The notes: a model not told the origin generated them from the sequence alone. DNA of 38,153 nt from Butyrivibrio sp. (GCF_017940685.1 NZ_JAGAYD010000142.1:1-38153); one strand, 5' to 3'. Counted from the stretch's first letter, positions 16,905-25,199 are shown. Numbers and translations are program-made.

Positions 16905-16916
16905 TGTTATATATCA
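16905..16916. repeat. TGTTATATAACA-family copy between rep and the AAA+ gene
   Basis: TGTTATATATCA differs in one base from the exact palindrome. It occupies the 39-bp gap between the Rep stop and the AAA+ gene start, next to the latter's ribosome site, where a bound protein could affect its expression. Confidence 0.4.
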
Positions 16917-16927
16917 TATATGTGTTA

Positions 16928-18100
16928 TCAGTTATCTAGAAGTTGTTTCTCAAGTTCCTCGAAGTTATAGTCTCCGCGCTGCTCAAAGTCGTTAAAAGTA
17001 TTCTTTTTAGCCCTGAACTTGGTGGTCTTGTTGTTATAATATTCGTTCTTGATACAATCCTTCATGAAGGCAATTGGCACATCTATAGGCTTGGTGTAAC
17101 TGTTCATGTACTCATAAGACTTTTTGATCTTGTCAAAATCATATTCTGCAAGCTCTGCCAGCTCCCTGATCTCTCTTAACTTGAAATCATCGTGCATAAG
17201 ATCGATAAGATCGTCTAATATCTCATCCTTGTTAATTGGAGCCTCTGTACTTGCTTTTGCTACCTCTGCATCCTTCTTGGTAACAAAGAATCTGATACCC
17301 TCAGTTTTACGACCGTTTTTGATAGGTTCGTAGTCAACCTGGATGCTGGTCTTCTGATTCAGCTCCTCTTTTGCCTTGGAAAGTACGTTCCTGTTAAAGA
17401 TCTTGTACTCTTTATACTTGGTCTGGCCGGTCTTCTCAGCAAGTTCATCGATCCTGTCATAATCAGGATACTCTTTTTCAAGCTCAGCCTTGATCTCCTT
17501 GCTTCCTCCGGAATTGATAATGCCAAGCTCAAGCTTAAGTTCTGTAAGCTTGTATTCAAGCACCATCTCACCCTGCATCTTGCTAATGGCTCTCTGGTAG
17601 TCATAAGCAGACTTGAGCATCTCATATAATCTGAGGGAATATACACTCTTAAGGCTTAAGGTATCAGCAAGGCTCAGAACTGTGTAATCCTTCTGAAGAT
17701 TGACTATCTTATCAGTAAGAGAGTTATTATAACGAAGAGTCAGAGTACCATTTTTAAACGAGGCATCAGTAACCACCTGATGTGCCTCGATCTTACCATT
17801 TTCCTTGTCCTTCATAAGAAGGTTCCAGTCAAATATTGTTGATCCCTTGATCTGTCTGTCGCATAGCGCCTCAATATGCTCATAAAGAGATCCAGAACTC
17901 GATTTAAACATCTTACGAAGTTCTGTACCATATATAGTAGCAACTACGTTATTGGTCTCATCAACCTTAATATTCTGCATTCCAATGGCGAAAAGCTTCT
18001 GGCTAAGAGCTGTACCCTTTCCCATTGCATTGATAAGCTCATTGGATTTCTTGTAAGTCTTCTTACTTACAATAAGCTGGTCTCTCTTTTCGTTTTGCAT
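16928..18100 (-). CDS. repB: Plasmid-type replication initiator, Rep_3 family
   Basis: A 390-aa initiator with two winged-helix domains in Rep_3 style. The first runs to about residue 230, with LSLADTLSLKSVYSLRLYEML, the region typical of Rep_3 proteins around their first recognition module; the second follows, with FNRNVLSKAKEELNQKT and IQVDYEPIKNGRKTEGIRFFV. Such proteins bind iterons and start replication with host helicase. Start ATG 18100 is chosen because AAAAAAGGA precedes it. That ribosome site lies inside an iteron-like copy (18108-18126), so Rep probably represses its own expression. Iterons extend away upstream. The symbol follows usage for similar replicons; the exact Rep subgroup is not certain. 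Confidence 0.88.
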   Translation of the reverse strand: MQNEKRDQLIVSKKTYKKSNELINAMGKGTALSQKLFAIGMQNIKVDETNNVVATIYGTELRKMFKSSSGSLYEHIEALCDRQIKGSTIFDWNLLMKDKENGKIEAHQVVTDASFKNGTLTLRYNNSLTDKIVNLQKDYTVLSLADTLSLKSVYSLRLYEMLKSAYDYQRAISKMQGEMVLEYKLTELKLELGIINSGGSKEIKAELEKEYPDYDRIDELAEKTGQTKYKEYKIFNRNVLSKAKEELNQKTSIQVDYEPIKNGRKTEGIRFFVTKKDAEVAKASTEAPINKDEILDDLIDLMHDDFKLREIRELAELAEYDFDKIKKSYEYMNSYTKPIDVPIAFMKDCIKNEYYNNKTTKFRAKKNTFNDFEQRGDYNFEELEKQLLDN

Positions 18101-18107
18101 AGATAGG

Positions 18108-19075
18108 ATTCCTTTTTTGTACACCTATTGATATAATCAAGGTGTTCCTTTTTTATTCACCTTTAAAGTCTAAAGAATAAATAACATTCCCTTTTTATAA
18201 ACCTTAATTCTATTATATTCCCTTTTTTGTCACTTTCAAGCTGTTTTTTACAATATTTTGTGTGCAAATAGGCTTAAAACCACAATATTCTATTAACCCT
18301 TTTAGTCAATCTATTTTGTTCCCTTTTTATGCACCTTTGATAATATGTGCGCCCCTTATCGTCACTTTTGACCATTTTATATTAATCTAATCAGTCAAAT
18401 TTATTCCCTTTTAGGTCACCTTTACAGACTCACTTGCGCGCTTTTTGGTCCCCAAGACGAATAATTTGTATCTAAATCTTTATATTTACCTGATTTTAGA
18501 ACTTAAATTTTAGATCCAGACTATCTTTACCTTCTCAAAAATGGCTCTTTTAACGAAATATACCAGGAAATATATAGCATTCCCTTTTTAGTCACCTTTA
18601 ATTCCCTTTTAAGTACCCACAACTCTTCTTTTCTTGAAATATGCGGGTTTTGAAGGGCTTTAAGAATGAAATGAAATCCATGATCTTAACGCAGCATAGG
18701 CATTTATAGATATATTTATAGATATAGTTCTAAATATCCACTCAGAATTCATTACTGGCAAAACAATGGATTTATCGGAAAATCTTAATAAAATGGCATT
18801 CCCTTTTTGGTCACCTTAACATTCCTTTTTTGGTCACCTTTGCTCTTCTGTATGTTCTCAACCCCTGTATTTGTGCGGCTTTTAGACATATATGTCTTTT
18901 ATCGCCAGTTGTTCCCTTTTTGGTCACCTTTTAGTCCTTTTTAGGTAACTTATCATTCCATTAAGTATCACCTGTACACTACATCATCCATACCCTATTT
19001 GTTCACCTGAAAATCCCTATCATGTCACATTCTGTTCCCTTTAGCTTCACTATTCATCCCCTTTTTGTACACTTT
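18108..19075. repeat. Iteron array, likely replication origin (about 19 direct repeats)
   Basis: A degenerate direct repeat, consensus ATTCCCTTTTTGGTCACCTT, all in one orientation. Copies begin at about 18108, 18144, 18186, 18217, 18294, 18318, 18351, 18403, 18579, 18601, 18798, 18821, 18911, 18933, 18955, 18991, 19012, 19034 and 19056. The best copies are at 18579, 18798, 18821 and 18911. Many neighbours start 21-23 bases apart, two helical turns, above all from 18911 to 19056. The array adjoins the initiator gene and borders a long AT-rich stretch, the usual layout of an iteron origin. Variants such as TTATTCACC and TTATGCACC also come close to DnaA boxes, but no perfect box is seen. Confidence 0.9.
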
Positions 19076-19235
19076 AAAAAGCTAAACATCAGTATTCATC
19101 AGCATTCTTTGACATTTTAATTAATAAACAATTGTATGTTTTAAAAAAATAATAAAAAACAACTGATCCAGTTGCATAAATACTGCTTTTAAATCATATA
19201 TTGCAATCGAATAGATTTTTTCTTGCAACAAAAAA

Positions 19236-19261
19236 GAGACAAAATATACTAGTTTTGCCTC
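19236..19261 (-). terminator. Possible leftward intrinsic terminator in the AT-rich stretch
   Basis: GAGACAAAA (19236-19244) and TTTTGCCTC (19253-19261) form a stem with one mismatch; on the reverse strand it is followed by TTTTTTG. It would stop leftward transcription entering the iterons, protecting the origin or ending a short RNA that starts between here and parA. Confidence 0.4.
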
Positions 19262-20487
19262 TAAAAATAACATTTAAACTATATTATACAATAATAATTA
19301 TGAATTTAATTTCAACTGAAATTAGTTGAAACAGACTAATTAATTCTAATAATAATTATTTATATTTCAAACGAAATTTATCATTTAGATAACACATGTA
19401 ACTAAAATAAATTCTATAATTTATCTAGTTTCAATTATCAATTGAATTATCTCAGATAGTACATTGTAATTAACAAATCAACTGATAAGAAAAAATACCC
19501 TGAATTGCAATTGACTAATTAGGTAAATTAAATATTGATACAAATCAATATAATTATAAACAGGCTATAATAATTAATTCTAAATATAATAGAACTAAAA
19601 TAATTCGATAGATATAGATTAGGTAACAATTGATATTATATAGAAATACTAAATCTGTTTATAATTTGATGAATGTACACTTGCAATTGATGGATTACTA
19701 AAATTCACATTCTAAACAGCATCCTAAAACTGCCCTATTTATGCGACTTATGATATAATCCTGAAGATTTATACTCTTGCATCAATTTGTTACACGTAAT
19801 TTTGTTTATAAAGATTTTATAAAATTAGTTTTTTGAGTATTAAATGCCAGGGAAATACTTATTTATTACTCTTAAAATCTAATACAAAGAAAAATAATTA
19901 AAATCACTACAAACTTGATGGATATTAATGCTTTTTTCTATTTTCGGCCAAATCTGGGTCCGAGGCTCCTAACAAAAGAGATCCAAAACTAATTGATCCC
20001 CAAATAAGCAAACATAACACATCTAACATATATATGATACTACAAATACATAACAAATACAACATATTTAATATATATTATATATTCGAAATACATAATA
20101 TAATTAATACATTTAATATATAAATAAATAATAACATAATTAACAAATATAAGATAGATAAAATATAAAACAAATAGTAAACATATAACATATATATTAT
20201 AAATAATAACAATATCTAACATATACAATATATAACAAATATAAAATATAGAATAAATATAAAATTACAAATATATAATATATAACAAATATAATATATG
20301 TAATTTAAATGAAACATTTAATTTATTTAATATATGTGCTATAAATAATATATGCAATATATTTAATATATATTATTTACATACAATAACATATATCATA
20401 AATATAGAATATAGATGATATATAACGTATAGATAGAAAAAAGATATTTGAATATAATTGATATGATATATAACATATATAATATAA

Positions 20488-20637
20488 ATGGTTTATAAGT
20501 TGTTGATGATATATATTCTGGGCTTAATAAAAAAGAATGATGTAAGCGATGATATTTATCTGTCCAGTATATTGCTGATAAATAATAAATTAAGAAAACG
20601 CAGTAACCATGCGGGTTTAGCAAAAGAACAATTTTAG
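20488..20637 (+). pseudogene. Protein-like short ORF, 49 codons, possible gene remnant
   Basis: An open frame from ATG 20488 to TAG 20635-20637 in a less AT-rich island. The product has ordinary protein-like composition in its second half (KKNDVSDDIYLSSILLINN, then KLRKRSNHAGLAKEQF), unlike the surrounding low-complexity DNA. No ribosome site precedes it. It could be a fragment of a decayed gene or a small real gene; I do not recognise a family. Confidence 0.25.
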
Positions 20638-20670
20638 AAATGATATATAACATATATAGCATTTCTATGT

Positions 20671-20769
20671 ATGAAAAGCGTCAATGAATAGCAAGTTTTG
20701 ATAGACAGGATACGAGATCAGGTCCTGGAAGGGACAATATTCAGAATCAGCATGGACAAAACAGAATAA
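20671..20769 (+). pseudogene. Interrupted short ORF with an in-frame TAG
   Basis: ATG 20671 opens MKSVNE, then a TAG stop (20689-20691), then the same frame continues QVLIDRIRDQVLEGTIFRIS and four more codons to TAA 20767-20769. The segment looks like the first helices of a small helix-turn-helix protein; a DUF6088/AbiEi-type antitoxin start (DRIR...GTIF) is a guess from memory. Treated as a decayed remnant with the ORF before it. Confidence 0.25.
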
Positions 20770-20890
20770 AATCATATACCGAAACTTTGATTAGTTTAGA
20801 TTTAAATGATATATATGATATATAATAAATTAGAGTCGAATAGTACTAGAATAAAATCACTAGAAAACATAAAGATAAATATATAATATA

Positions 20891-21009
20891 AGTTATATAA
20901 CATATAAAAAACAATTATAGTAAGAATTTGAATACTGTAATGTTATATAACATAAATAAGCTATATGACAACAACAAAGTCTATTATTGGATCACGATGA
21001 TATATAACA
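20891..21009. repeat. Cluster of TGTTATATAACA palindromes upstream of parA
   Basis: Copies occur at 20891-20902 (AGTTATATAACA), 20941-20952 (exact TGTTATATAACA) and 20998-21009 (TGATATATAACA), spaced 50 and 57 bases. Further one-mismatch copies lie at 20464 and 20641. The cluster ends about 120 bases before the parA start, the classic place for a centromere bound by a ribbon-helix-helix partition protein, which would also regulate the operon. Confidence 0.55.
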
Positions 21010-21131
21010 TATATGATGTGTATAATTCATAGAAAATATATTTCTTATATTTTTCATATTATATATTGAAAATAAATATCCTGAGACTTATAATTATTTT
21101 TGGAGAAAATGAAATAGTAAGGGGAAGAAGT

Positions 21132-21959
21132 ATGCGTATTGTTGCTTTTAGTAATCAAAAAGGGGGAGTAGCTAAGACTACTTCAAGTTATGCTATGGCT
21201 GTTGGCCTTGCTAAGAGAGATTTTAAGGTCCTTGTGATCGATGCAGATCCACAGGAAAATCTCTCAATGACCGCTGGAATCGATTTAAATGAGATAGATC
21301 CTGATCCAGAGGATATTGAGAAGCTTACAGCTGAACAGCAGGAATATTTCTATAAAAATGTACCAGCCAAGCTTTTTGAGGTCATGAAGGGGGAAAAGGA
21401 CATAAATAAGGCCATAATTCCTATTGCAGAGAATTTAGACCTTATTGTAGGTGGAATTGATCTTGCATCCGCTGATATGACCTTTGGAGCTCTTGGAAGA
21501 GAGAGACTTATCAAGGAAGCCTTCAGTAAGCTCAAGAACAAGTACGATTTCTGCATATTTGACTGTAGCCCGGCTCTTGGCGTTGTTCTTATGAATATAC
21601 TTACAGTCGCTGATGAGGTGATTATTCCTCTTGAGCCTGGTGCATATTCTCTTCAGGGATTATCAAGACTGTATAAATTCATCGATCAAATCCATGATTT
21701 CACCAATGACAAGCTTAAAGTAGATGGAATCCTTGTAACTAAGGTCAGAAACACAGCAAATTCCAAGATTTGGATCAATGATATAGAGGAAAAAGCTGAG
21801 CTTTTAGGTACAAAGGTATTTAAGTCCAAGATCAGACTTAATGTATCAGTAGAAGAGGCTCAGACAATGAAGATGGATATTTTTGAGTATGCTGGGGGAT
21901 CAGCTGCTGCAAGAGATTATGATGACTTTATTGATGAATTTCTGGAGGAGGATGAGTGA
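21132..21959 (+). CDS. parA: ParA-type partition ATPase
   Basis: A 275-aa ParA/Soj-like ATPase. The start is ATG 21132, preceded by AAGGGGAAGAAG; the 22-codon upstream extension is AT-rich and rejected. The deviant Walker A is KGGVAKTT (10-17, signature Lys10), followed by DADPQENLS and FDCSPALGVV. There is no N-terminal helix-turn-helix domain, so it is a short ParA of the type Ib kind, in which the small partner, not ParA, represses the operon. It binds DNA non-specifically and moves replicons by ATP hydrolysis stimulated by its partner. The stop overlaps the partner's ATG (TGATG), giving coupling. Confidence 0.93.
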   Translation: MRIVAFSNQKGGVAKTTSSYAMAVGLAKRDFKVLVIDADPQENLSMTAGIDLNEIDPDPEDIEKLTAEQQEYFYKNVPAKLFEVMKGEKDINKAIIPIAENLDLIVGGIDLASADMTFGALGRERLIKEAFSKLKNKYDFCIFDCSPALGVVLMNILTVADEVIIPLEPGAYSLQGLSRLYKFIDQIHDFTNDKLKVDGILVTKVRNTANSKIWINDIEEKAELLGTKVFKSKIRLNVSVEEAQTMKMDIFEYAGGSAAARDYDDFIDEFLEEDE

Positions 21960-22507
21960 TGGCAAGCAAAGCAAGTATGTTGAAGCAGGGGGCAAATAAA
22001 ACTGGAAAAGGTTTATTTGCAGGAATGACCAAGCTGGAAGCCAGAGAGGAAGCACCTTTAAACGAAGTTGAAGTAACAAGCGATATTGATAAAGTGACCG
22101 AAGAAGTCAACGAACCAGAACCAGAAATTGTTAAGCCTGTAGAAGTAAAAGAGCCGGAAGCGGTTAAGACTGTAGAACCTGTTAAAGAAGCCCCTGTAGA
22201 AGCTGTAAAGGTCGTAAAAGAGGTTAAAAAGGAAGAAGAGGAAGAAATTAATACAAGTATTAATAAAGCTGTAGAAGAGCCTAAAACACAGAAAGAAAAG
22301 GCAAACAGCAGATACGAGAAAGAGAAATTCCTTCTTCTTGATGTAAGAGGATATAGAGACTACGTTGAACATATGGCTAAGGCTGCTAATATGTCTGCAA
22401 CTAAGTATATTAGAAATCTTATTCAGCTGGATATGGACAAGAATATGGATATCTATGAAGCTCACAAGGCCTTAGAAGAGAAGTTAAGAGGCAGAACAGG
22501 CAACTAA
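21959..22507 (+). CDS. ParA partner with C-terminal ribbon-helix-helix domain
   Basis: A 182-aa protein; GGAGG lies ten bases before ATG 21959, inside the end of parA. Residues 1-30 are basic with a KLEAREE segment that could stimulate ParA. A long Pro/Glu/Val/Lys-rich linker (about 35-115) with repeated PVE/PEAVK-like words follows. The C-terminal 55 residues read FLLLDVRGYRDYVEHMAKAA then NMSATKYIRNLIQLDMDKN, a beta strand and two helices as in Arc/MetJ-type DNA-binding proteins. It replaces the ParB usually seen with chromosomal ParA. Likely the centromere-binding protein and operon repressor; the palindromes upstream of parA are its natural candidate site (inference). Confidence 0.8.
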   Translation: MASKASMLKQGANKTGKGLFAGMTKLEAREEAPLNEVEVTSDIDKVTEEVNEPEPEIVKPVEVKEPEAVKTVEPVKEAPVEAVKVVKEVKKEEEEEINTSINKAVEEPKTQKEKANSRYEKEKFLLLDVRGYRDYVEHMAKAANMSATKYIRNLIQLDMDKNMDIYEAHKALEEKLRGRTGN

Positions 22508-22556
22508 ACCAGTTCTTTTATATGATAAGCAGATAAATCCAGAAAAAATGCCAATA

Positions 22557-22590
22557 AAAAACCCTTGGATCAAAGGATCCAAGGGTTTTA
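22557..22590. terminator. Bidirectional intrinsic terminator, par operon / HU
   Basis: AACCCTTGGATC (22560-22571) and GATCCAAGGGTT (22576-22587) form a perfect 12-bp stem with loop AAAG. It is flanked by an A-run on the left and a T-run on the right, so it ends both the rightward par operon and the leftward HU gene. Confidence 0.9.
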
Positions 22591-22601
22591 TTTGTCATAA
22601 A

Positions 22602-22886
22602 TTATTTCTTCTTGCCGTTAACAGCATCCTTGAGTGCCTTACCAGCTTTGAACTTAGGAACTGTAGCTGCAGGAATCTTGATAGCTGCGCCAGTCTGAGG
22701 ATTCTTACCAGTTCTAGCTGCTCTCTTAGCAGTCTCGAATGTACCGAAGCCTACAAGCTGAACTTTTCCCTTTTTCTTGAGCTCTTTTGAAACAGCATCT
22801 GTGAAAGCCTTAACAGCCTTCTCTGAATCTTTCTTTGAAAGACCAGTTTCCTTTGCGATAGCATCAACAAGTTCTGTCTTATTCAT
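22602..22886 (-). CDS. hup: HU-type nucleoid-associated protein
   Basis: A 94-aa DNA-bending HU protein. MNKTELVDAIAKETGLSKKD and the DNA-binding arm FETAKRAARTGKNPQTGAAI are characteristic, and the length is normal. GGGAGG lies upstream of ATG 22886. It is slightly Lys-rich at the C-terminus (VNGKKK). HU often assists origin opening, so its place beside the partition operon may be useful to the replicon; it is also a general chromosomal gene. A promoter with a palindromic spacer lies at 22932-22960. Confidence 0.96.
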   Translation of the reverse strand: MNKTELVDAIAKETGLSKKDSEKAVKAFTDAVSKELKKKGKVQLVGFGTFETAKRAARTGKNPQTGAAIKIPAATVPKFKAGKALKDAVNGKKK

Positions 22887-22931
22887 GGATTATACCTCCC
22901 TCAAATGTGAGTAATTTAACTACTAAACAAG

Positions 22932-22960
22932 ATTCTACGACATTAAAATGTCGATTACAA
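22932..22960 (-). promoter_or_regulatory. HU promoter with a 16-bp palindrome between the boxes
   Basis: On the reverse strand, -35 TTGTAA (22955-22960) and -10 TAGAAT (22932-22937) are separated by 17 bases. The spacer contains a perfect palindrome, CGACATTTTAATGTCG (22938-22953), so a protein bound here would block RNA polymerase. The HU start is about 45 bases downstream. Confidence 0.6.
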
Positions 22961-23062
22961 TAGTTTAAAGACGAAAAAATGCCAAAAATAAACATGTTTT
23001 TTAGTGCACAATTCTGAAAAAGCGCTACAGTATTGACTTTTTACAAAAAAGTGTTCTAAAAC

Positions 23063-24412
23063 TCACAGTGTTGCTACTTTTTCCTTATACAGCTTCCTAA
23101 AGAAGTAGGAGGATAGTACAAGTGACATAAGCTCAGCGAAAGGAAAAGCCCACCACACAAGATCGATGACTCCGGTCTTGGAAAAAAGCCATGCTACTGG
23201 GATAAGAACGACAAGCTGTCTTCCAACTGATACGATAAGTGAATAAAGGCTCTTTGAAAATGCCTGAAATATTGAACCCATTGCAATACATACACCTGCA
23301 AGAGGGAATGACAGGCAGATTGTCCTAAGGGCTGGCACTCCGATCGCAAGCATGTCTTCTGATGCTTTAAAGAAGGACAGGAGCGTTTCAGGGATTGCAA
23401 GGAATGTGATACAGCCAATGACCATGATGGAAACAGCCAGTATCAATGAGAACTGCAGAGCTTCCTTAATTCGGCCTTTTCTTCTTGCGCCATAATTATA
23501 TGCAAGAACTGGAATTAAACCGTTATTTAGGCCAAATACTGGCATAAAGAAGAAACTCTGAAGCTTGAAGTAAACTCCAAATACAGCAGTTGCAGTAGAA
23601 GAGAAACTTCCAAGTATCAGGTTCATAAGGTAAGTCATGGCAGAACCAATGGACATCATGAGCATTGAAGGAATGCCTACGTAGTAGATCTCAGAAATTG
23701 TATCCTTTTCGGGTTTTAATACCTTCTTAAGAGAAATATTTATTTCATTATTGAACTTAATATTGCAGTAAAGACCAATTGAAGCACCAATGAGCTGGCC
23801 TAAAACAGTAGCATAAGCGGCTCCGGCAACACCGAGCCTTGGGAATGGTCCGATACCAAAAATAAGCAGAGGATCAAATATAATATTGATGATTGCTCCA
23901 GTAGCCTGAGAGATCATGCTGTAAATAGTCTTACCAGTGGACTGAAGGAGCCTTTCGAAGGTCATCTGGAAAAAGATACCAAAGGAGAGGCAGGATACTA
24001 TCTGGAGGTAAGTTGCACCGTATTCAATGATCTGAGGATCTGTTATCTGGGTTTTGATAAAAGGCCTTGCAAAAAAGATTCCAATTAACAAAAAGATCAC
24101 AAAATTCATAAATGTGAGAAAAAGCCCGTTGTTTGCAGCGGAATCTGATTTGTCAAATTTCTTTTCACCAAGGGAGCGGGATAAAAGGGCATTAATACCA
24201 ACGCCTGTACCAGAACCAACTGCGATCATGAGATTCTGAAGTGGGAATGCAAGTGTTACAGCAGTAAGTGCTCCCTCACCAATTCTTGCGACAAATATAC
24301 TGTCTACAACGTTATATAATGCCTGTACAAGCATGGAGATCATCATTGGAAGTGACATGGATATAATCAGTTGTTTTACAGGCTGTGTGCCCATTCTGTT
24401 TTCTTTAGTCAT
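23063..24412 (-). CDS. MATE-family efflux protein
   Basis: A 449-aa membrane protein with about 12 hydrophobic segments in two six-helix bundles. The N-terminus runs GTQPVKQLIISMSLPMMISM, then LYNVVDSIFVARIGEGALTAV, a common MATE start, and the second half repeats the layout (KSLYSLIVSVGRQLVVLIPV). It should export drugs or cationic compounds using a Na+ or H+ gradient; the substrate is unknown. AAGGAAATACAT precedes ATG 24412. It is unrelated in context to the second MATE gene at 28930. It appears monocistronic. Confidence 0.93.
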   Translation of the reverse strand: MTKENRMGTQPVKQLIISMSLPMMISMLVQALYNVVDSIFVARIGEGALTAVTLAFPLQNLMIAVGSGTGVGINALLSRSLGEKKFDKSDSAANNGLFLTFMNFVIFLLIGIFFARPFIKTQITDPQIIEYGATYLQIVSCLSFGIFFQMTFERLLQSTGKTIYSMISQATGAIINIIFDPLLIFGIGPFPRLGVAGAAYATVLGQLIGASIGLYCNIKFNNEINISLKKVLKPEKDTISEIYYVGIPSMLMMSIGSAMTYLMNLILGSFSSTATAVFGVYFKLQSFFFMPVFGLNNGLIPVLAYNYGARRKGRIKEALQFSLILAVSIMVIGCITFLAIPETLLSFFKASEDMLAIGVPALRTICLSFPLAGVCIAMGSIFQAFSKSLYSLIVSVGRQLVVLIPVAWLFSKTGVIDLVWWAFPFAELMSLVLSSYFFRKLYKEKVATL

Positions 24413-24611
24413 ATGTATTTCCTTTATTCATTTCTTTGATTTACGGATAGCTAGTATATCAGAAAAAATGCCTTATATAAAGAATCATTTCAATAAATAA
24501 ATTTCATGATAGATATAGCTTTTTAAAAATCTATTGCAGAAAACACATAATGTTCACAATATTGAGCTTTATTTAATGGAGTGAAAAATAAAATTATGTT
24601 AAATTCTCTAT

Positions 24612-24747
24612 GCTCAATTGATCTGAGCTATTCTTTCTTCTTTTTAATTCTCTTAATGCAAACTCGTTCTGAGAGCATTATAGGTTCATCCTGCAGCGCA
24701 TTGTCATTATGAAATGTTTCAGAAAGCAGTGCGTTGCGTCTTTTTTT
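24612..24747 (+). ncRNA. Possible leader RNA or small RNA with terminator-like hairpin
   Basis: GCAGCGCATTG (24693-24703) pairs with CAGTGCGTTGC (24727-24737) using two G-U pairs, around a smaller CATTATGAAATG fold, and is followed by GTCTTTTTTT. This is a good intrinsic terminator with no ORF before it. A short hairpin GCTCA-N7-TGAGC lies at 24612-24628. The leader precedes the CheY-like gene by about 70 bases, so it could attenuate that operon or be an independent small RNA. No known riboswitch consensus was matched. Confidence 0.4.
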
Positions 24748-24814
24748 CTCAAATTATAAATGTTAATATAAATTATAAGGACTTTTTGACGGGCGTTTCC
24801 GAGAAGGAGGCTAA

Positions 24815-25180
24815 ATGAAAAAGAAAGTGCTAATCGCTGATGATACTGCATTGATGAGAGAGCTCATAAGGGGAGCTTTACCTGCAGAAGAGTATCAGAT
24901 TGTAGGTGAAGCAACTTCTGGCGACCAGGCTATAGAGAAATACAAGGAAACTAAGCCTGATGTCATGCTCCTTGATATCAATATGCCCAAGATGAATGGA
25001 ATTGACGCACTTGGTGAGATCATTAAGATCGATCCTGATGCTAAGATCATTATGTGCTCTGATCAGAAATATGAATCCATGATCATGATGGCACTTAAAA
25101 AAGGTGCAAAGGACTTTGTCATTAAGCCATTTACTTCATATGACATTCTCCTTGCAGTAAAAAAGCTATTTGGAGAATAA
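24815..25180 (+). CDS. CheY-like single-domain response regulator
   Basis: A 121-aa receiver domain with no output domain. Acidic pocket D9-D10 (IADD), phosphoacceptor D54 (LLDINMP), switch S82 (MCSDQ) and K104 (VIKPF) are all present, so it should be phosphorylated. AGAAGGAGG lies six bases before ATG 24815. It is followed after 19 bases by a tandem-ACT gene, presumably one transcript. No histidine kinase or flagellar motor gene is nearby, so input and target are unknown. This close pairing with an ACT protein is unusual. Confidence 0.93.
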   Translation: MKKKVLIADDTALMRELIRGALPAEEYQIVGEATSGDQAIEKYKETKPDVMLLDINMPKMNGIDALGEIIKIDPDAKIIMCSDQKYESMIMMALKKGAKDFVIKPFTSYDILLAVKKLFGE

Positions 25181-25199
25181 AGGACAAAAGGGGAGAGAG

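Larger units (their letters stand above)
19076..21131. other. Gene-poor, very AT-rich stretch between iterons and parA
   Basis: About 2 kb with no convincing intact gene. The left part (19150-19700) has short inverted repeats, such as CAACTG-atc-CAGTTG near 19160 and TTTCAACT-N6-AGTTGAAA near 19309. The middle (20000-20500) is almost pure A/T with repeated ATATATAACATATAT-like words. A patch at about 20510-20790 is less AT-rich and holds two small ORF remnants, listed separately. It could be the DNA unwinding zone of the origin and a partition site; open frames called here on the reverse strand are low-complexity artefacts. Confidence 0.6.

Noticed and set aside
18108-19075. CRISPR array
   Set aside because: Repeats are degenerate, closely spaced with no uniform spacers, and no cas genes are near. 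The layout beside a Rep gene fits iterons.
19931-19990. tRNA-like or structured fragment in a GC-richer patch
   Set aside because: The words CCAAATCTGGG and GGCTCC do not fold into a cloverleaf, and no anticodon or acceptor arm could be found.
20040-20662. Two reverse-strand frames of 62 and 88 codons in the AT-rich stretch
   Set aside because: Low-complexity Ile/Tyr/Leu composition from A/T repeats, no ribosome sites, and overlapping repeat words. They look like chance open frames.
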